From Nephrocerus scutellatus (lineage: Eukaryota > Arthropoda > Insecta > Diptera > Pipunculidae): a DNA stretch of 64,000 nucleotides. The DNA is taken from positions 10,085,969 through 10,149,968 of the forward strand of contig OX352762.1 in the NCBI GenBank assembly GCA_947095585.1. The letters run 5' to 3'. Numbering within the stretch: position 1 is the stretch's first letter; each line of letters opens with the position of its first letter. Of the stretch, positions 24,111-35,625 are shown one piece after another. The notes beneath the pieces are model-generated. The model saw nothing but the letters and a program-made list of their open reading frames with translations. It had not been told where the DNA came from and made no database searches. A program made the position numbers and the translations under genes.

Positions 24111-24394
24111 AAGGTTCAATGTTCGTATTTTGTGGGTTTGATGGCACCTTTCGCAGAGTAAATAACTTTTAACTGCTATTGCAAGACACCTTTCATATTC
24201 TGATTTGTTCTTAGAGATTTTCTGAATTGAGGGCAAATAAAGCTTGGGTCGTGTAGATCTAGCGTATTCGTAAGATGAAACAATGTTTAAGTAAATTCTT
24301 TGTTGGTTGATTGGCTTGGAGTCCCACAAAAAAATCGATGTCAATAGGTAAGCACAAGTTAAAATGACGGAGTCTAAATCTAAGCCCCATGACG

Positions 24395-24722
24395 GTGGGG
24401 TCTTTTTGGTGGTCTTTTGAAGATCTTTTAGAAGGTTTATGGGTGTCCTTTTGTGGTCTTTTGAGAGCCTTTTGGTTGTATTTGAGGGTCTTTTTTTGGA
24501 GTGTTTTTAGAGGTATTTCGGGGGGTGTTAAGGGGACTCTCGGGGGGACTATTTGAAGTGTTTTAGGGGGTATTAGGAGGTATTTTTAAGGGTCTTTTGG
24601 GGGTCTTTCTGGAGTGTTTTGTGGGCTTTGAGGAGATATTTTTGGGGTCTATCGAAAGGTCTTTTGAGCTGTCCTTTGGTAGGTGTTTTGTGGTTTCTGG
24701 AAATCTTTTGAGGATAGTTTTT
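24395..24722 (-). repeat. AAAGACC-type minisatellite, copy 2, inverted
   Basis: GGTCTTTTGGGGGTCTTT-like units, the reverse complement of the tract at 9645-9960. It is followed at 24750-24830 by AGATCTTGTGATA-ATTTTTCACC and CTTCCTAAAGCCC, which matches 10748-10790 in the same orientation as there. The minisatellite is therefore inverted relative to that flank compared with copy 1. Confidence 0.8.
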
Positions 24723-24959
24723 ATATATTAGAGCCTCATGCCACTCATGTATGGTCAGATCTTGTGATATATTTTTCACCCTCTTCCTAAAGCCCAAATT
24801 TCAAATTTTGTACGCATGTGTATCTCCGACCAAGAAAAATTTTCGGTGAACGGGCCATGAGGCCCGAGTGTAGCGGTGTACAAACAGGGCGAACTTCAAC
24901 CTCTGTATTGTTGGTTGCTGGCCTTCTCTTAGAATGAGACGTCTTGATTGTTAAAGATG

Positions 24960-26150
24960 TCATCGAATCTAGCATCTGCAAATCCTCTGATGTGTATGTA
25001 CCAGTGACTTGGCTCGATTAGCACGATTCTCAGTCTTGGATTTGTTTCCAACCCGTCGACGAATTTCCTCGCCATTTAGAACAAGTAGCTGGTTATTGGC
25101 AGCAGACCGGCTTCGTGAAACCTTGTAATCGACACAAACTGTTGTAGCTGTTTGGCACCCTCCAGAGTCGTGTACAGATCCTAAGTACCTTTCTTTCAAG
25201 TAGGGAGGTATTCTTCATCGTTGTTGGTAAGACGGTGAACCATATGGGATAGCCAGAGGTTATCACCGGCCTGATGAGCTGCTTGTAGATGAGCAGCCTG
25301 GTGTTGTTGTTTTGCTTTCTTAGAAGCGGGTGCTTAAAATGAAGAGCGTATTTGACTTTATTCATTGTTTGATCGATGTGAGAGTTAAACTTAAGCCTCT
25401 CGATAAAGTTGATTCTTGCCAAGGTACTTACTCTCTGACTTGGTGTTTATTGTTGTGTTGTCCGGATGGGTGATTCTTAAGCCTCTGCACCAGCTTACGA
25501 AATTTCGTATCCATGTTTTGGTTGCTGGTACTCGGAAGCAGATGAGTTCCGTTTTGTTGGCGTTGATCCTTAGTCCCCACTTCAGGTTGTAGTCCCAAAG
25601 AATTCGAAGGTATTCCTCCATTCTTCAGGCTGCTATCTCCTACTATCTATCCTGCTATCATCCGAGAAAAGCATGCTCCTTCTTCCGGCTATATTGGTGG
25701 GTTGATCTGCTGTGAAAATACTAATCAGTACTGGTCCAAGTCTGGGACCTTGAGGAACTCAGGTTTTAATCATTTGCGTTGTCGATGCGCTGCCGTACAC
25801 CTGGACAAACAAGATCCTGTTTAAAAGAAATTTAATTATTTTCACCCTTTAATTGGGGAAACAAAAACTAATATGTTTGGAGAGTAGCCCGTTTGTACAA
25901 ACCCTTTTTAGTAAACAGGCTACTGTACTTCTTTTGACGTTCAGTCCTTTAGTGTCGTCACTGTGAAAATTCATCAGCGGGTGCAGCGTAGAGTGCTTCT
26001 CGCGGAACCCAAACTGAAAGGAAGGAATAAGGTATCTTTCCGAACAAAACGTATTAATCTTTTAACGGATCAAAGATTCCAATAGTTTACTGATAAAATA
26101 CAATAAAGCTATTGGTGTTATCTGTGATACGGCGATGGCAACCATCGACT
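24960..26150 (-). mobile_element. Jockey-type reverse transcriptase remnant
   Basis: Reading the minus strand from 26150 downward gives SLIR...NTFCSERYLIPSFQFGFREKH, KRSTVACLL (catalytic Asp region lost), KIIKFLLNRILFVQV, VPQGPRLGPVL (normally GVPQGSVLGP), FSDDS (normally Y/FADD), then LRINANKTELICFR, LRKQNNNTRLLIYKQLIRPV and LERKVLRICT. That is nearly the whole RT in order. The palm Asp pair survives but both flanking positions differ, and several stops are present. Neither 5' ORF nor endonuclease is visible, so it is 5'-truncated. Confidence 0.8.
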
Positions 26151-28345
26151 TATTGAAATCAAAATTTAGCGATAAGTTGATTTTGGAGCAATGGACCTGT
26201 CAATTAACTTCAAGGTCGTGCAATTTTACACTTTTCGATTATTTCCTGTGGCACTGGTTTGTGCTGATAAAGCAGCAACTAAAATAAATACCCAAAGTTA
26301 TGTATTATTAATAGCAACATTTAAATTTAATTTGTTTAGTGTGCTTTTTGTAAGACATTTGTATCGACCATTAAATTTGCAAACGTTGCCCACACACATT
26401 TGCACGCCTTGTGTATTTATCTATGGCAAAAATATTCAATAAACTGAGAAAGCATAATGTTTAAGATAAACTTCAACTTTAATTCTTAAATCAGAAACAG
26501 AAAAGAATAATTAAACGGCACTTTACCTTGTTCTAAAATGTTCCGGCAGCCAATAGCTTGAACATGCATAGGAATACCACTTGCTAAGCGTCTAGCCGTG
26601 CTTGTAAGCTGTTGCAACATACATACATGTAACATAGAAGCCACGTCCGCAACATCACCGCTCGTTGCTTAGGCTTACCAAAAACAAAATACAGTTGTTG
26701 GTGCGGCGCAGCGCATCGATAGACATGATGTAATTCACCCAGCGTTGGTATCCATCTGTACTGCACCCGACTACAATGTGTGCCGTATAGACCAGTTATA
26801 ATAGCAAGTCGTCCCTGTAAACCATACGATCCTGCGACAACAACGACAACGTTAGGGCGCCATCGTTTGCTCGAGAGAAATGTAAAATTTTATTGTGCGG
26901 TAATTACATGTAATTAAGGTCAGCATTTGTAAACCACCTACAATTACACCAGAAGCAAAGGCACAAAAAATAACAGACCGTTACATATGACACGCACATA
27001 ATTACGACGTTAGTCATCGTAGCTACTAAAACGAACTGAAATTGGATGAAATTAGAGCTGTTGGTGGAATGAATTACATTGAATGTGGCCACCAAGCATG
27101 CACTCATTTGCCATGGAAGCAGTAACGTCGTCTTCACTATTGCTCGTATATTCCATTCCATCTTCACATTCCATATCCTTTAATGACTCGCACAAGTCGT
27201 CCAAGTTTCATAATAAAAAGGAGAAAAGGATACACTTCACCCCCTCCCAAAAATGTTGTCTACCTAATTTCTACAAACTTTCCTACGAACTTTGCATTTA
27301 ATGCACACATAGAAAACAGGTTCAGGATAATAAACCTTAATTTGTTGCCTTGCTCCTTTTTCTTAGCACTGTCGGAGGAAAATGTGAGAGCAATCGCATT
27401 TATTCTCGAAAAAGTACCTGCATTTCTGGACGAAGTCTGTACACAAGATTTCACTCGTTAACAATACCAATCTTTGATGAAGATAGCAAATGTTTTCTTA
27501 AGATACCTCTACCATCATTTAAGTGCAATATACGAATTCCTTAATATTGCAGCACATTATGTAGAGAATACTACGAGTACTACTCGTAGCTACACAAGTA
27601 GTGGATGCGAAAATCTTTCACAGAAGAGTGGCGAATTTTGAAGATATTTTGTTTCGATCTTTTTTTTAAGGCTGTTGGGAGATTTTATTTCATAAAAACT
27701 TTTTAAAAATTTTAAGGCTTCATTAAAAACTATTTAAGATGAAAAGAAAGAATGTGTATTAGTTTTGACAGGAACTCTCTTGCTTATGTTGACTGTAGAA
27801 CTTCAGTGCATTTCACTGAGGTGATCTAAACTGACGTTGTCTGTTGAAAAATCGAAGTGGTGGTGTAGATTGATGACCGCGTTTGTTCTTCATATTGAGC
27901 CAAAGAATGCCTTTGCTTACACCTGATCGTTGGTGGCCCACTCACTGTGTTTCGCAACATTATGATAGTAATAAATATTGACCAATACTGTATGTCTGGT
28001 CATAACTGTGCCTCAAGGCTCTTTACAAGATACACTACTTTTTGCCTTACATGTAGAGTGACGCCAACTGAATTAGAAATTTGCATAAATTTTGCAAAAC
28101 AGTCTTTGGACAGTGAGGCATTCCGATCTTAATTGCTCGATGGGCAGTTCTTAATAGCATAATTTAAGATCATTATATTTTACACTTTTAAGTACCTCAA
28201 AACTACAACGTAATTCTTTTACGTACAAACTGCAGTAACTTTCTTCTTAAAGGCTATTGGTCGTGCCTACATTATTCCCTCAAGAAATCGATTACTGCCC
28301 ATGGGCAGCGATCTATTCCAATAATTCACCGGTATTTGAGGTATT
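26151..28345. other. Single-copy-looking DNA, no gene
   Basis: No element signature. The stretch at about 26560-27200 has balanced composition and CA/TG-rich words and might hold conserved non-coding DNA. Overlapping frames at 26904-27301 on opposite strands show no domain. Confidence 0.4.
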
Positions 28346-28348
28346 TTG

Positions 28349-28640
28349 TGGGTGCCGTGGCTCAATGGAAATGCTCATGGCTACTGAGCAGGAGCTTCGT
28401 GGTTCGAATCCCAGTAACAACACGGTGTCCCACCTTTCGCGAATGGTTGACAAAGGTTCCGAGAGTAATAAATTGTCACAGAAAGCTTCTCAATTCGACG
28501 TTCGGATCCGCCCTTAAATTGTACGTCCCTTCCATTTGTTTCCAAAAATATACTTGCGCAACACAAATGGTTGCGAGAAGCTAGGCCTTGGACCGCAATA
28601 GTCCATCGCGACGAATATTATTATTATTATCATATCATAA
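28349..28640 (+). mobile_element. SINE-like element with tRNA-derived head
   Basis: A Pol III A-box match TGGCTCAATGG lies at 28358-28368 and a perfect B-box GGTTCGAATCC at 28401-28411. They are 43 bases apart start to start, the spacing of a tRNA gene. The putative acceptor and D arms do not pair, so this is not a working tRNA. About 200 bases of unrelated body follow and end in an (ATT)n tail at about 28617-28632, which is the architecture of a SINE. No second copy of the body was found in the window. Confidence 0.65.
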
Positions 28641-28684
28641 TATCGAAGTATCATAGTCGCTCTTGTCACTTTTTGTCTCATTAA

Positions 28685-28803
28685 ATGTTTTCAAATAATT
28701 CTTTGTATTCGCTCTCGACCTTAACAGTCGATCAGCCCTGCTTGTCTGGATTAGTAACTACCTTTCTGACCGTTCAATCCAGGTCGTATTGGACTGTTTC
28801 AAA
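28685..28803 (+). mobile_element. Jockey/CR1-type RT scrap
   Basis: Plus reading gives LLVWISNYLSDRSIQVVLD, the block just before the GVPQGS motif in Jockey-group reverse transcriptases. It is cut off by the ATC-rich tail of an inverted RTE end. Confidence 0.7.
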
Positions 28804-29100
28804 TCCTATCATCATCATATTTGGCTCTACAACCGGGGTCCGGTTCAGGCCTCCCGCAAAATGTCTCTCGACTGGTCTCGATTTCGAGCCGATGTCATCC
28901 AGTTTGGTATCCCTAAATTCTTGGCGTCCTGGTCTACGCCATCATTCCAGCGTAGACTTGGCCTGCTTCGCTGTCGTGTTCCATAAGTCCTACCGCAAAC
29001 CTTACTTTGAAGGGTGTAGCCCGGTCATCTCGCTTTTCCTGTACTGGAGGAGAATTAACAGCGGCCACCACGTGGAGATTTGATTGCACTTTCACCAGTC
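28804..29100 (-). mobile_element. RTE 3'-terminal fragment
   Basis: Minus reading gives KVCGRTYGTRQRSRPSLRWN, DGVDQDAKNLGIPNWMTSAR, NRDQSRDILREA, a stop, then a short UTR and an ATGATGATG tail. The frame is open for about 60 codons. It is the second copy of the RTE end seen at 1-165 and a different subfamily from the tails at 12935, 34520 and 42107. Confidence 0.7.
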
Positions 29101-30179
29101 AGAGATAGTTGCGGCCACATGCATTTCTGAAGCATTTTGTGTTATTCGCCCTACTCTGCTGGTGGCTGACCGCCATAGGGGTAACTTACACCCATTATAT
29201 TACACACAAGAAGTCTGTGTGCCGCAGTATTGGCTACTAGGCAAAGTTTATTCAGAAGAGAAAAAATCTCTGACATATTGTTTTAAAATACCAAAAACCC
29301 ATAAGTTACATCTTAGAATCCAGAAACTCCTGCAACTCCTAGCTATTGAATAAGTAATAAAACACGAAGTAACAAAAAAAAACCAATTTGAACCCACAAA
29401 ACAACCATTACACTTAATTACCTTCAATTTAAAACTCATTTGAAAGAAATTAAAAGTCCCATTAGAATTGTGACTACACACAAAATCGTCAGTACGCCAC
29501 CCTCTCTCTGCACAGGGAAAAGTGCATTGCAATCGCTTTTAGCGTCGAGCATATTGTTCGCCAGCTGGCGAGACACACACAAAAGGGTGCGTTCCTTAAA
29601 ATTTTTACCACACATAATAATGCATTGAATAGAGAATAAACTCTTTCTCGAATTGTGCACACAAATGCTATATGTATCTCAAGCGATATGGGGGTGTCTG
29701 TCGCACCACATTCATTGTACGAATATAATGAACTGGAAAACTTTCGCTAAACGATCTGTTGATAAACTTTTGTCCGTTTGTATTTTTTTTTTTATAATAA
29801 AATGAAATTACAGTGCATTGCCCTGAATGACATAGGGAAGGCGGTGAAGGGTAGATGGGAAGGGATATAGTAGAGATAGATAGAGGGAGCGTGTATCAAC
29901 TCAAAAGATTCTCAGTCGTCTTTATCTACGCTTTCATTGAGACAAAGAAACTTGGTCCTTTGTTTTCGCGCCGGAGAAGAGTTAATTGTGCAAAAGTTTT
30001 TGTTTAATTTATAGCACTTTTAAGCTTTGCCATTTTAATCCGTTTATAGCATTTTAGTTTTTACTTTCACGAAATTAGCTGTTTTGTTTTTAATTTTTTT
30101 AAAATGTCCTTCTGGATGATCTGTTTGTTGGTTTTCATTTTGAAGTGCGTATCAATTTTACACTGGCGACTGAGTGACA
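29101..30179. other. No gene seen
   Basis: AT-rich, with a T-run at 29784-29795 and a purine-rich stretch at about 29837-29891. No motif was recognised. Confidence 0.4.
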
Positions 30180-31090
30180 AACTGTGCACCCTTCTTAAAC
30201 TTAAAAACATAAACCTCATAAACGTTCACGCACCTACAGAGGATTCCCCAGATAATGAAAGGAAGTATTCTTTTGATCAGTCGAACGAGAACTCCATGCA
30301 TGTCCTCAGTATGATATTAAAATTATTCTGGGGGATATGCATCCAAAAATATGTAGGGAGCCAGTATTCATGCGGTATTTATAGCTTACACGAGAATAAA
30401 ATGACAATGGACAACGAGTCATAGAGAACACAGCAAGCAAAAATTTGGTCGTTGCGAGTCTAAAGTTTTCGCGTAAAAATATCCACAAAGACACCTGGGT
30501 ATCTCCTGATGGAGTCACTCGCAACCAGATAGACCACGTGTTGACAGACCACCGCCACAACCCGAACCTGATGATGATACGTACGTACTGAGGTACCAAC
30601 GTCGACTCGGACCACCATCTTGTTGGTATGTTACTCGGAGCTCGGATTGCATAGTCACGAAGGACTGCGTCCGCAAATCAGTTTCGAGTCAACACCGTGG
30701 CCCTTCGCAACGAAGAAATCGGAAACAACTATGGCCAAGCAATAGGACTCGCCCTAAATCCAGGCAGACGTCCCCTTCAACCTGGCGTTGGATAAAGTGA
30801 TCGGAGACTCTGACGTAACGGATTGAGGAACAATCCTCTATAAGTCCCTTCAGATACTGACTTACGCAGACGACAATTACATCGTTGGTAGAAACCCAAG
30901 AGCTGTACAGGAAGCTTTCATCGATCTGGGTCTGCACATAAATAAAAGCAAAAGAAACCACATGGTGGACACGTCTGCTATCAGAAGATCCAACATTGGT
31001 CCCACAATTAAAATAGTGTAGCGTGAATTTGAATTCTAGGGTCAACTGTAGCAGCCGATAAAAGCATGGAACCAGAAATATTCGCACAGT
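30180..31090 (+). mobile_element. Internally deleted RTE copy (endonuclease joined to RT end)
   Basis: The plus strand starts inside the endonuclease (INLINVHAPTEDSPDNE) and runs through ILKLFWGICIQK (a degraded ILGDMNAK) to VSPDGVTRNQIDHVLTD. About 200 bases later comes LTYADDNYIVGRNPRAVQEA, the RT palm motif and what follows it, so the linker and RT fingers (about 1.3 kb in the family) are missing. YADD is preserved. The endonuclease has lost GDMN. The frames at 30306-30599 and 30689-31087 on the other strand are shadows. Confidence 0.75.
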
Positions 31091-31559
31091 TACTTAAAAC
31101 CAACAAAGCCTTATATATAGTCTGTCAAGACTCCTCAAATCCAGGAACTTAACCATAACATCCAAGCTGCTGGTATATAAGAAAATTGGTGTCTTGATTT
31201 GTTGTTTTGAGGTCAGTCTTTAAGAGGTCTTGACGTGGATCTTGAGGATCTTATTAGGGGGGCTTATTAGGGATCCTTTGAGTCTTTTGGAGTCTTTTTT
31301 GAGTCTTTTCTTGATTTTTGGAGGGTCCTTAAAAAAATAATTTATGTGATTTGAATGAACTGTTACCATTGCTAGTTGATTTCTATATCAATTGTTTCGC
31401 TAATAATAGATCAGTCTATAAACACGACAGTTGCTTGAGAAATCGGGAGCAAGATTTTGAAATGCCACAATATCCTTTACAAAGAGAAAGGGGAAAAATA
31501 AGTTTTGTTAGCAAGAGCACCCTTATAATGCTCGGCTATATGCGTGGGTGTTAGGGAAA
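31091..31559. repeat. Short inverted AAAGACC-type tract (31210-31330) in otherwise plain DNA
   Basis: GAGTCTTTTGGAGTCTTTTTT-like units for about 120 bases make a third, short version of the dispersed minisatellite. A 67-codon frame at 31351-31554 has no known motif. Confidence 0.5.
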
Positions 31560-31855
31560 TGGAGGAGAAAAGAGAAGATGTCAATGAGCATCTGTTTTAA
31601 AAGCCTGTGGATCATAGTGATGTGTAAAGACAGAGCTTAGCAGAGCATTCCACATACGTGTTGTACGGCTGAAGAACGAAACTTTATTTCGAGGAAGAGA
31701 TAATTTCCTTTTGATCGCGTCTCACACGCTTTTCTAGACAAACTAGAATGACGGTAAACAATAATTCGGCATTGAGCAATGGAACAGCCACTATAGGTTT
31801 CGTAGGATTTTTTGCTATCTCCCGTCAACTGACACCACAATCGCTACTTGATGGC
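31560..31855 (-). mobile_element. CR1-type element C-terminal fragment
   Basis: Minus reading gives LSLPRNKVSFFSRTTRMWNA, then LLSSVFTHHYDPQAFKTDAH. This is the conserved end of CR1/L2-group polyproteins (S-FFSRT-R-WN-LP-SVF...FK). It is a frame-broken remnant. Confidence 0.7.
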
Positions 31856-33335
31856 TTATGAAGCACCAAAAACACAAACAAATCTAATACTACGCTGCAC
31901 AAACGAACACTCATTATTGCACACAGTGACACCTATCGAGTCTCAAGACGCTGGTTTAACTCTTTGTACTCCAACCACCCGACCGTTCATTGGAGTTTGC
32001 TCACCGAAGTAAATGCCGAACAAAAAGGAGGACGGCGAAGGCAACCTCTAACGCGCTCTAAATAAAAAGACGCCTCGGCGCCCGCAGTGGCACAATTGAC
32101 TTTTCGTTTACAATCTTAGCTTCCGTAAGATGCGTCCTTGCAGGTAACGTGCAACTTGGATTACTTCACTCCATCGTAGATGATATGGATACGAGTATAA
32201 TGATATCGACATGTTGTATGCGTTGCATGGCATAACGATGTGGCCGATGCTTTGCAACATACGAGATACATCACAAGCGGAATAATTGGAGCAAAAACAG
32301 AATTTTCATTTGGAAACACAAACAGCGCTGATGGAGTGCTAGTGAAGGTGCAGAATGCATTCGCTTCTATACCCTAAGGCCAAACCGAAGAGGAGCCGCA
32401 ATGTAATTGCAACAATTTAACTGTGTAAACACAAACAGGTTACATGTATAGCTGATGAGCGTTTGTACTCTGGAACGCTCATCATTTTGCTAGCGATTGG
32501 CACGAGTCGTGATAATGACAGTCAGTCGTCGCAGTCTGTGTACTGTACATCAGTGAATGATGCAAATGACTGACTGACTATTTCGCGTCGCAGAGACAGA
32601 TACTGAGCATCATTGCACCATTACACCATATTGCATGATGGCAACAGTAGTAGCAACGATGACACTGTGATGATTATTTAATGTATCGCCTTACAGCTGC
32701 TATAATAGTAACTGATGTGCGTGCTTGCAAGTGTGCCTACCCGACGACGAGCTGTCTGGCGGGCTGCTCAGCTTTTTGATTTCTTTGCCGATTCGTTTTA
32801 CCGCTGAGAGCTTAATTGGCGCACACGGCCGGAGCGATTATGCACAGAGCGCCCGCCAGCTCAGCACGCACACACAGCACTTCAACAGCACCACTTAAAT
32901 GGCGCAATGTCGATTAAACAGAAAGTGCCATTTAAACGCATGCAAGACCCATACATTGACTGTCTGTGTTTATTTGGCTTTCTGCTTTTTTTTTGTTGCT
33001 TCTCATTTGTTAATTTGGATTTATTATCATTGACGTCTGAAAGTGAGTGTAGTGGCGATATAATTGACATAATGATGCGTGCGGATGTCACGTTGTTGGT
33101 CATCAGGTAGTGTTTTTTTTTTTAATAAAAGCAATAAATTAAATTAAAGGAGGTAGAACGTTTTATGATTTTCCGATCAGGACAGGACCAACCGGACAAG
33201 AGTCTATGTAGTATCTTCATTCTGATGGAAAACTTTCTTCTTAAATCAAAGTACAAATAGAGAATTGAAGTCAAATGTATTGAACGCTTACAACTACCGA
33301 TTTTGCCACCTAATTTACTAATATAGGGTTTTACA
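31856..33335. other. Single-copy-looking DNA, no gene
   Basis: Includes a stretch of higher G+C with palindromic words at about 32500-32880. Short overlapping frames on both strands at 32882-33110 are not supported by any motif. Possible regulatory DNA only. Confidence 0.4.
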
Positions 33336-33337
33336 AT

Positions 33338-33900
33338 AAGAGCACTTCAACGTTTTTTTTGAATAAAACACAAACTGTTCAACTTTTGAACTAACTTTTT
33401 TTTTATTAACGAATGTGAACATATACATATGATACATTTAAGTATGAAACTAGATTTCTTTTGCATGACCACCGCGTGCACGTTTTACGAAGTGAGCCTC
33501 ATCGCTGAAGATGATTTTTCGGTGAAAATCTGCATCATTTTCGATTTGCTCTTGAGCCCAATTCACGAATCGGCGTCGCTTCAAATGGTCAAACGGCTTT
33601 AGTTGTTGTGTCAGCTTGATCTTATACGGATGTAGGCCAAGATCTTTACTATACGGTCGATTGTCGAACGGGCTGGCTTGTTAAATGGACCGTAAAATGG
33701 CCGTAATGCTCTTAAAGTAGCGGCAACAGAACGATTATTTTGATAAAAAATTTGCACAATTTGCAATCGCTGTTCACATGTGTAGCATTCCATGATGAAA
33801 TGTATACTAATGAAGTTTCCAAATAACAAAAGAAAAGTAAAAAATATGGCGTCGTTCGCCGTCCCTATTGGAGAAAAGTTGAAGCGCACCTGTTGAAACA
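33338..33900 (-). mobile_element. Deletion derivative of a Tc1/mariner (maT-like) transposon
   Basis: The minus strand begins the transposase at MECYTCEQRLQIVQIFYQNN, followed by SVAATLRALRPFYGP and PARSTIDRIV (helix-turn-helix region). A deletion with frameshift then leads to LGLHPYKIKLTQQLK and KIIFSDEAHF (second catalytic Asp present). A second deletion joins this to the family's normal C-terminus KRARGGHAKEI, one stop, then FHT and a stop. Related subterminal sequences occur at both ends (GAGCACTTCAACGTTTT at about 33339 on the plus strand; GTGCGCTTCAACTTTT near 33885 on the minus strand), consistent with decayed terminal inverted repeats. It is about 560 bp overall, non-autonomous. Confidence 0.75.
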
Positions 33901-34204
33901 CCCGATAATAATAATAATAATTTACTTTGATCTAATAAAGTAATTAAAACATAACGCGAGCTTATGGAATAAATATTTTAAAAGCTGATGATCGACATTT
34001 TGGTATTTTTGTGTCCCAACCTTGGTCTTCAAAATACCCCAAACCGAGAAATCTAGCGGCAGCAGTGGAAATGAACCGCGGAACGTTGTTTCTCAGCCAA
34101 TCTTGATTGACGCGCGCTTTATGACTTTTTGACTGTAAAGCCAACAGTCAGTCGATTACTTTTTCAGTTTTGAGTCGACTTGACTTAACTCACATGGGAA
34201 AAAA
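33901..34204. other. Short unassigned spacer with an (ATA)n tract
   Basis: ATAATAATAATAATAATTTA at 33906-33925 flanks the mariner derivative. The remainder shows nothing recognisable. Confidence 0.4.
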
Positions 34205-34515
34205 ATCTTAAAATGGTGACCATAAAAGCTACAAAAGCATTAAGACAATTACTATGTAAATCCTGGGGACTAAACCCAAAAATGACTTCTTGGACCTATA
34301 CCCAAATGATATACGGGTCGGTTAAAACGGAACAACGTACAGCAATAAAAAAGCTAAACAAACTACAAAGTAGGTATAACAGGAGCAATGAGAGCAACAC
34401 CTACAGCGGGTATAGAAGCTCTATGAAACCACATTACACATTGCAATCAAAGAAGGGGCAGCCAGACAAGCTATATCCCTTCAAACAAGGAGACAACAAA
34501 GGGCATCTGAGTATA
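34205..34515 (+). mobile_element. LOA/I-type RT C-terminal scrap
   Basis: Plus reading gives KSWGLNPKMTSWTYTQMIYG, then KTEQRTAIKKLNKLQ and, in the next frame, ITGAMRATPTAGIEAL. These match TWGLSPQMTLWLYQGII and TEQSKTRSKFNKIQ of the copy at 62120-62360 on the other strand. It is cut off by an inverted RTE tail at about 34520. Confidence 0.7.
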
Positions 34516-34519
34516 CTTC

Positions 34520-35625
34520 TTCTTCTTCTTATGTCTTATATCCCCTTGTGGGTCCTACGGCCTCTACTACGCCTACGCGCCATCGTGTGCGGTTCCTGGC
34601 AATGAGCTTCAGTTCTCTTCAACTCTTCCCCAATTGCCGTGACTCCTCCTCAACTGTTATGCGCCATGTTTGTAATCTTTTTGTGATAGTAGCGATCACC
34701 TTCTGCTGCACCCATACAACAGCACAGATTCAACATTTGAACGGATCAGTCGCAGCTTGGTGTTTAAGCTGATCGCATTGCTTCGCCATATCATGGATAT
34801 CATTCCAAAGACGGATTTTGCTTTGCCGATCCGGTTGACAATGTCCTGTTCGATGGAGACAATACTAACTAAATATTGAAAACTCTCTACTCTCTCTACC
34901 AGCTGTCTAGTTATGTTAACTTGAATTACTGAGTTAGTGCCGAGGTTGATGATTTTGGTTTTGGCAGTATTGATCTTTAAGCCCGCAAAATTTGCCTCCC
35001 TTTCCACATTTCCAACACATGACAATTAGAGACTTCTTAGGTTGCTTTAATAATAGCTATAAGTTTATCGTATATACCTCTCCTGCGCAAGGCAACCCAG
35101 ATAAACTGTCTGTCTGTTGACACTGTCAAACGCCTTCTCAAAATCGATGAACAGCAGGGGGGGTAGTGGTGACCGAAATTCAACGCACTGTTCAATAATA
35201 AAACGCAGGGTGTTGATGTGGTCGACACAGGACGAGATCCAGTGCGGAAACCTGCAGGAAGAACGCAAATTGCTCTCAGTTTTCGCACTCCATAAGACTT
35301 CCTTTTTTAGGGAGCTTGACAATCATTCCCTTCTTCCACTCGTCGTGGAAACTTTCTGCCTCTCAAGCTCTCTCTAAAAGAGAATATAAAAGCTCTGGTG
35401 ATTTCGTTGGAGCGGCATGCCTACGTTCTTCAATCCGCCGCCAGGTATCCTCGGTAAGCCACGTGCTGTGCCTCTTAGCTGGCTTCTCCCAATAATACTT
35501 TCCGCTCGATATGTGAAAACATTTTTCACAGCTTTTTCAATTTTCTTGGATGGTTGTTGGCAGTGAGCTGCTGATTGCTTCCACTCCTTGCGATAAATGA
35601 TCCCTTAATTGTTGACGTACTCAGG
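34520..35625 (-). mobile_element. RTE retrotransposon, internally deleted, with its 3' end
   Basis: From the right, the minus strand gives the linker (LLGEAS, AYRGYLAADRRT), RT fingers (IVKLPKKGSLMECEN in broken frames), FIDFEKAFDSVNRQTVYLG (first catalytic Asp intact), then a deletion that removes the YADD segment. The RT C-terminal part follows (FAGLKINTAKTK...LVERVESFQYL...LLYG, 34696-35025). The end reads TWRITVEEESRQLGKS, ELKLIARNRTRWRVGVVEA, GPTRGYKT, a stop and a (GAA)n tail. The end is intact, so this marks the true 3' terminus at about 34520. Confidence 0.8.

Noticed and set aside
28351..28425. Functional tRNA gene
   Set aside because: A and B boxes are present but acceptor, D and T arms do not pair, and a SINE-type body and tail follow.
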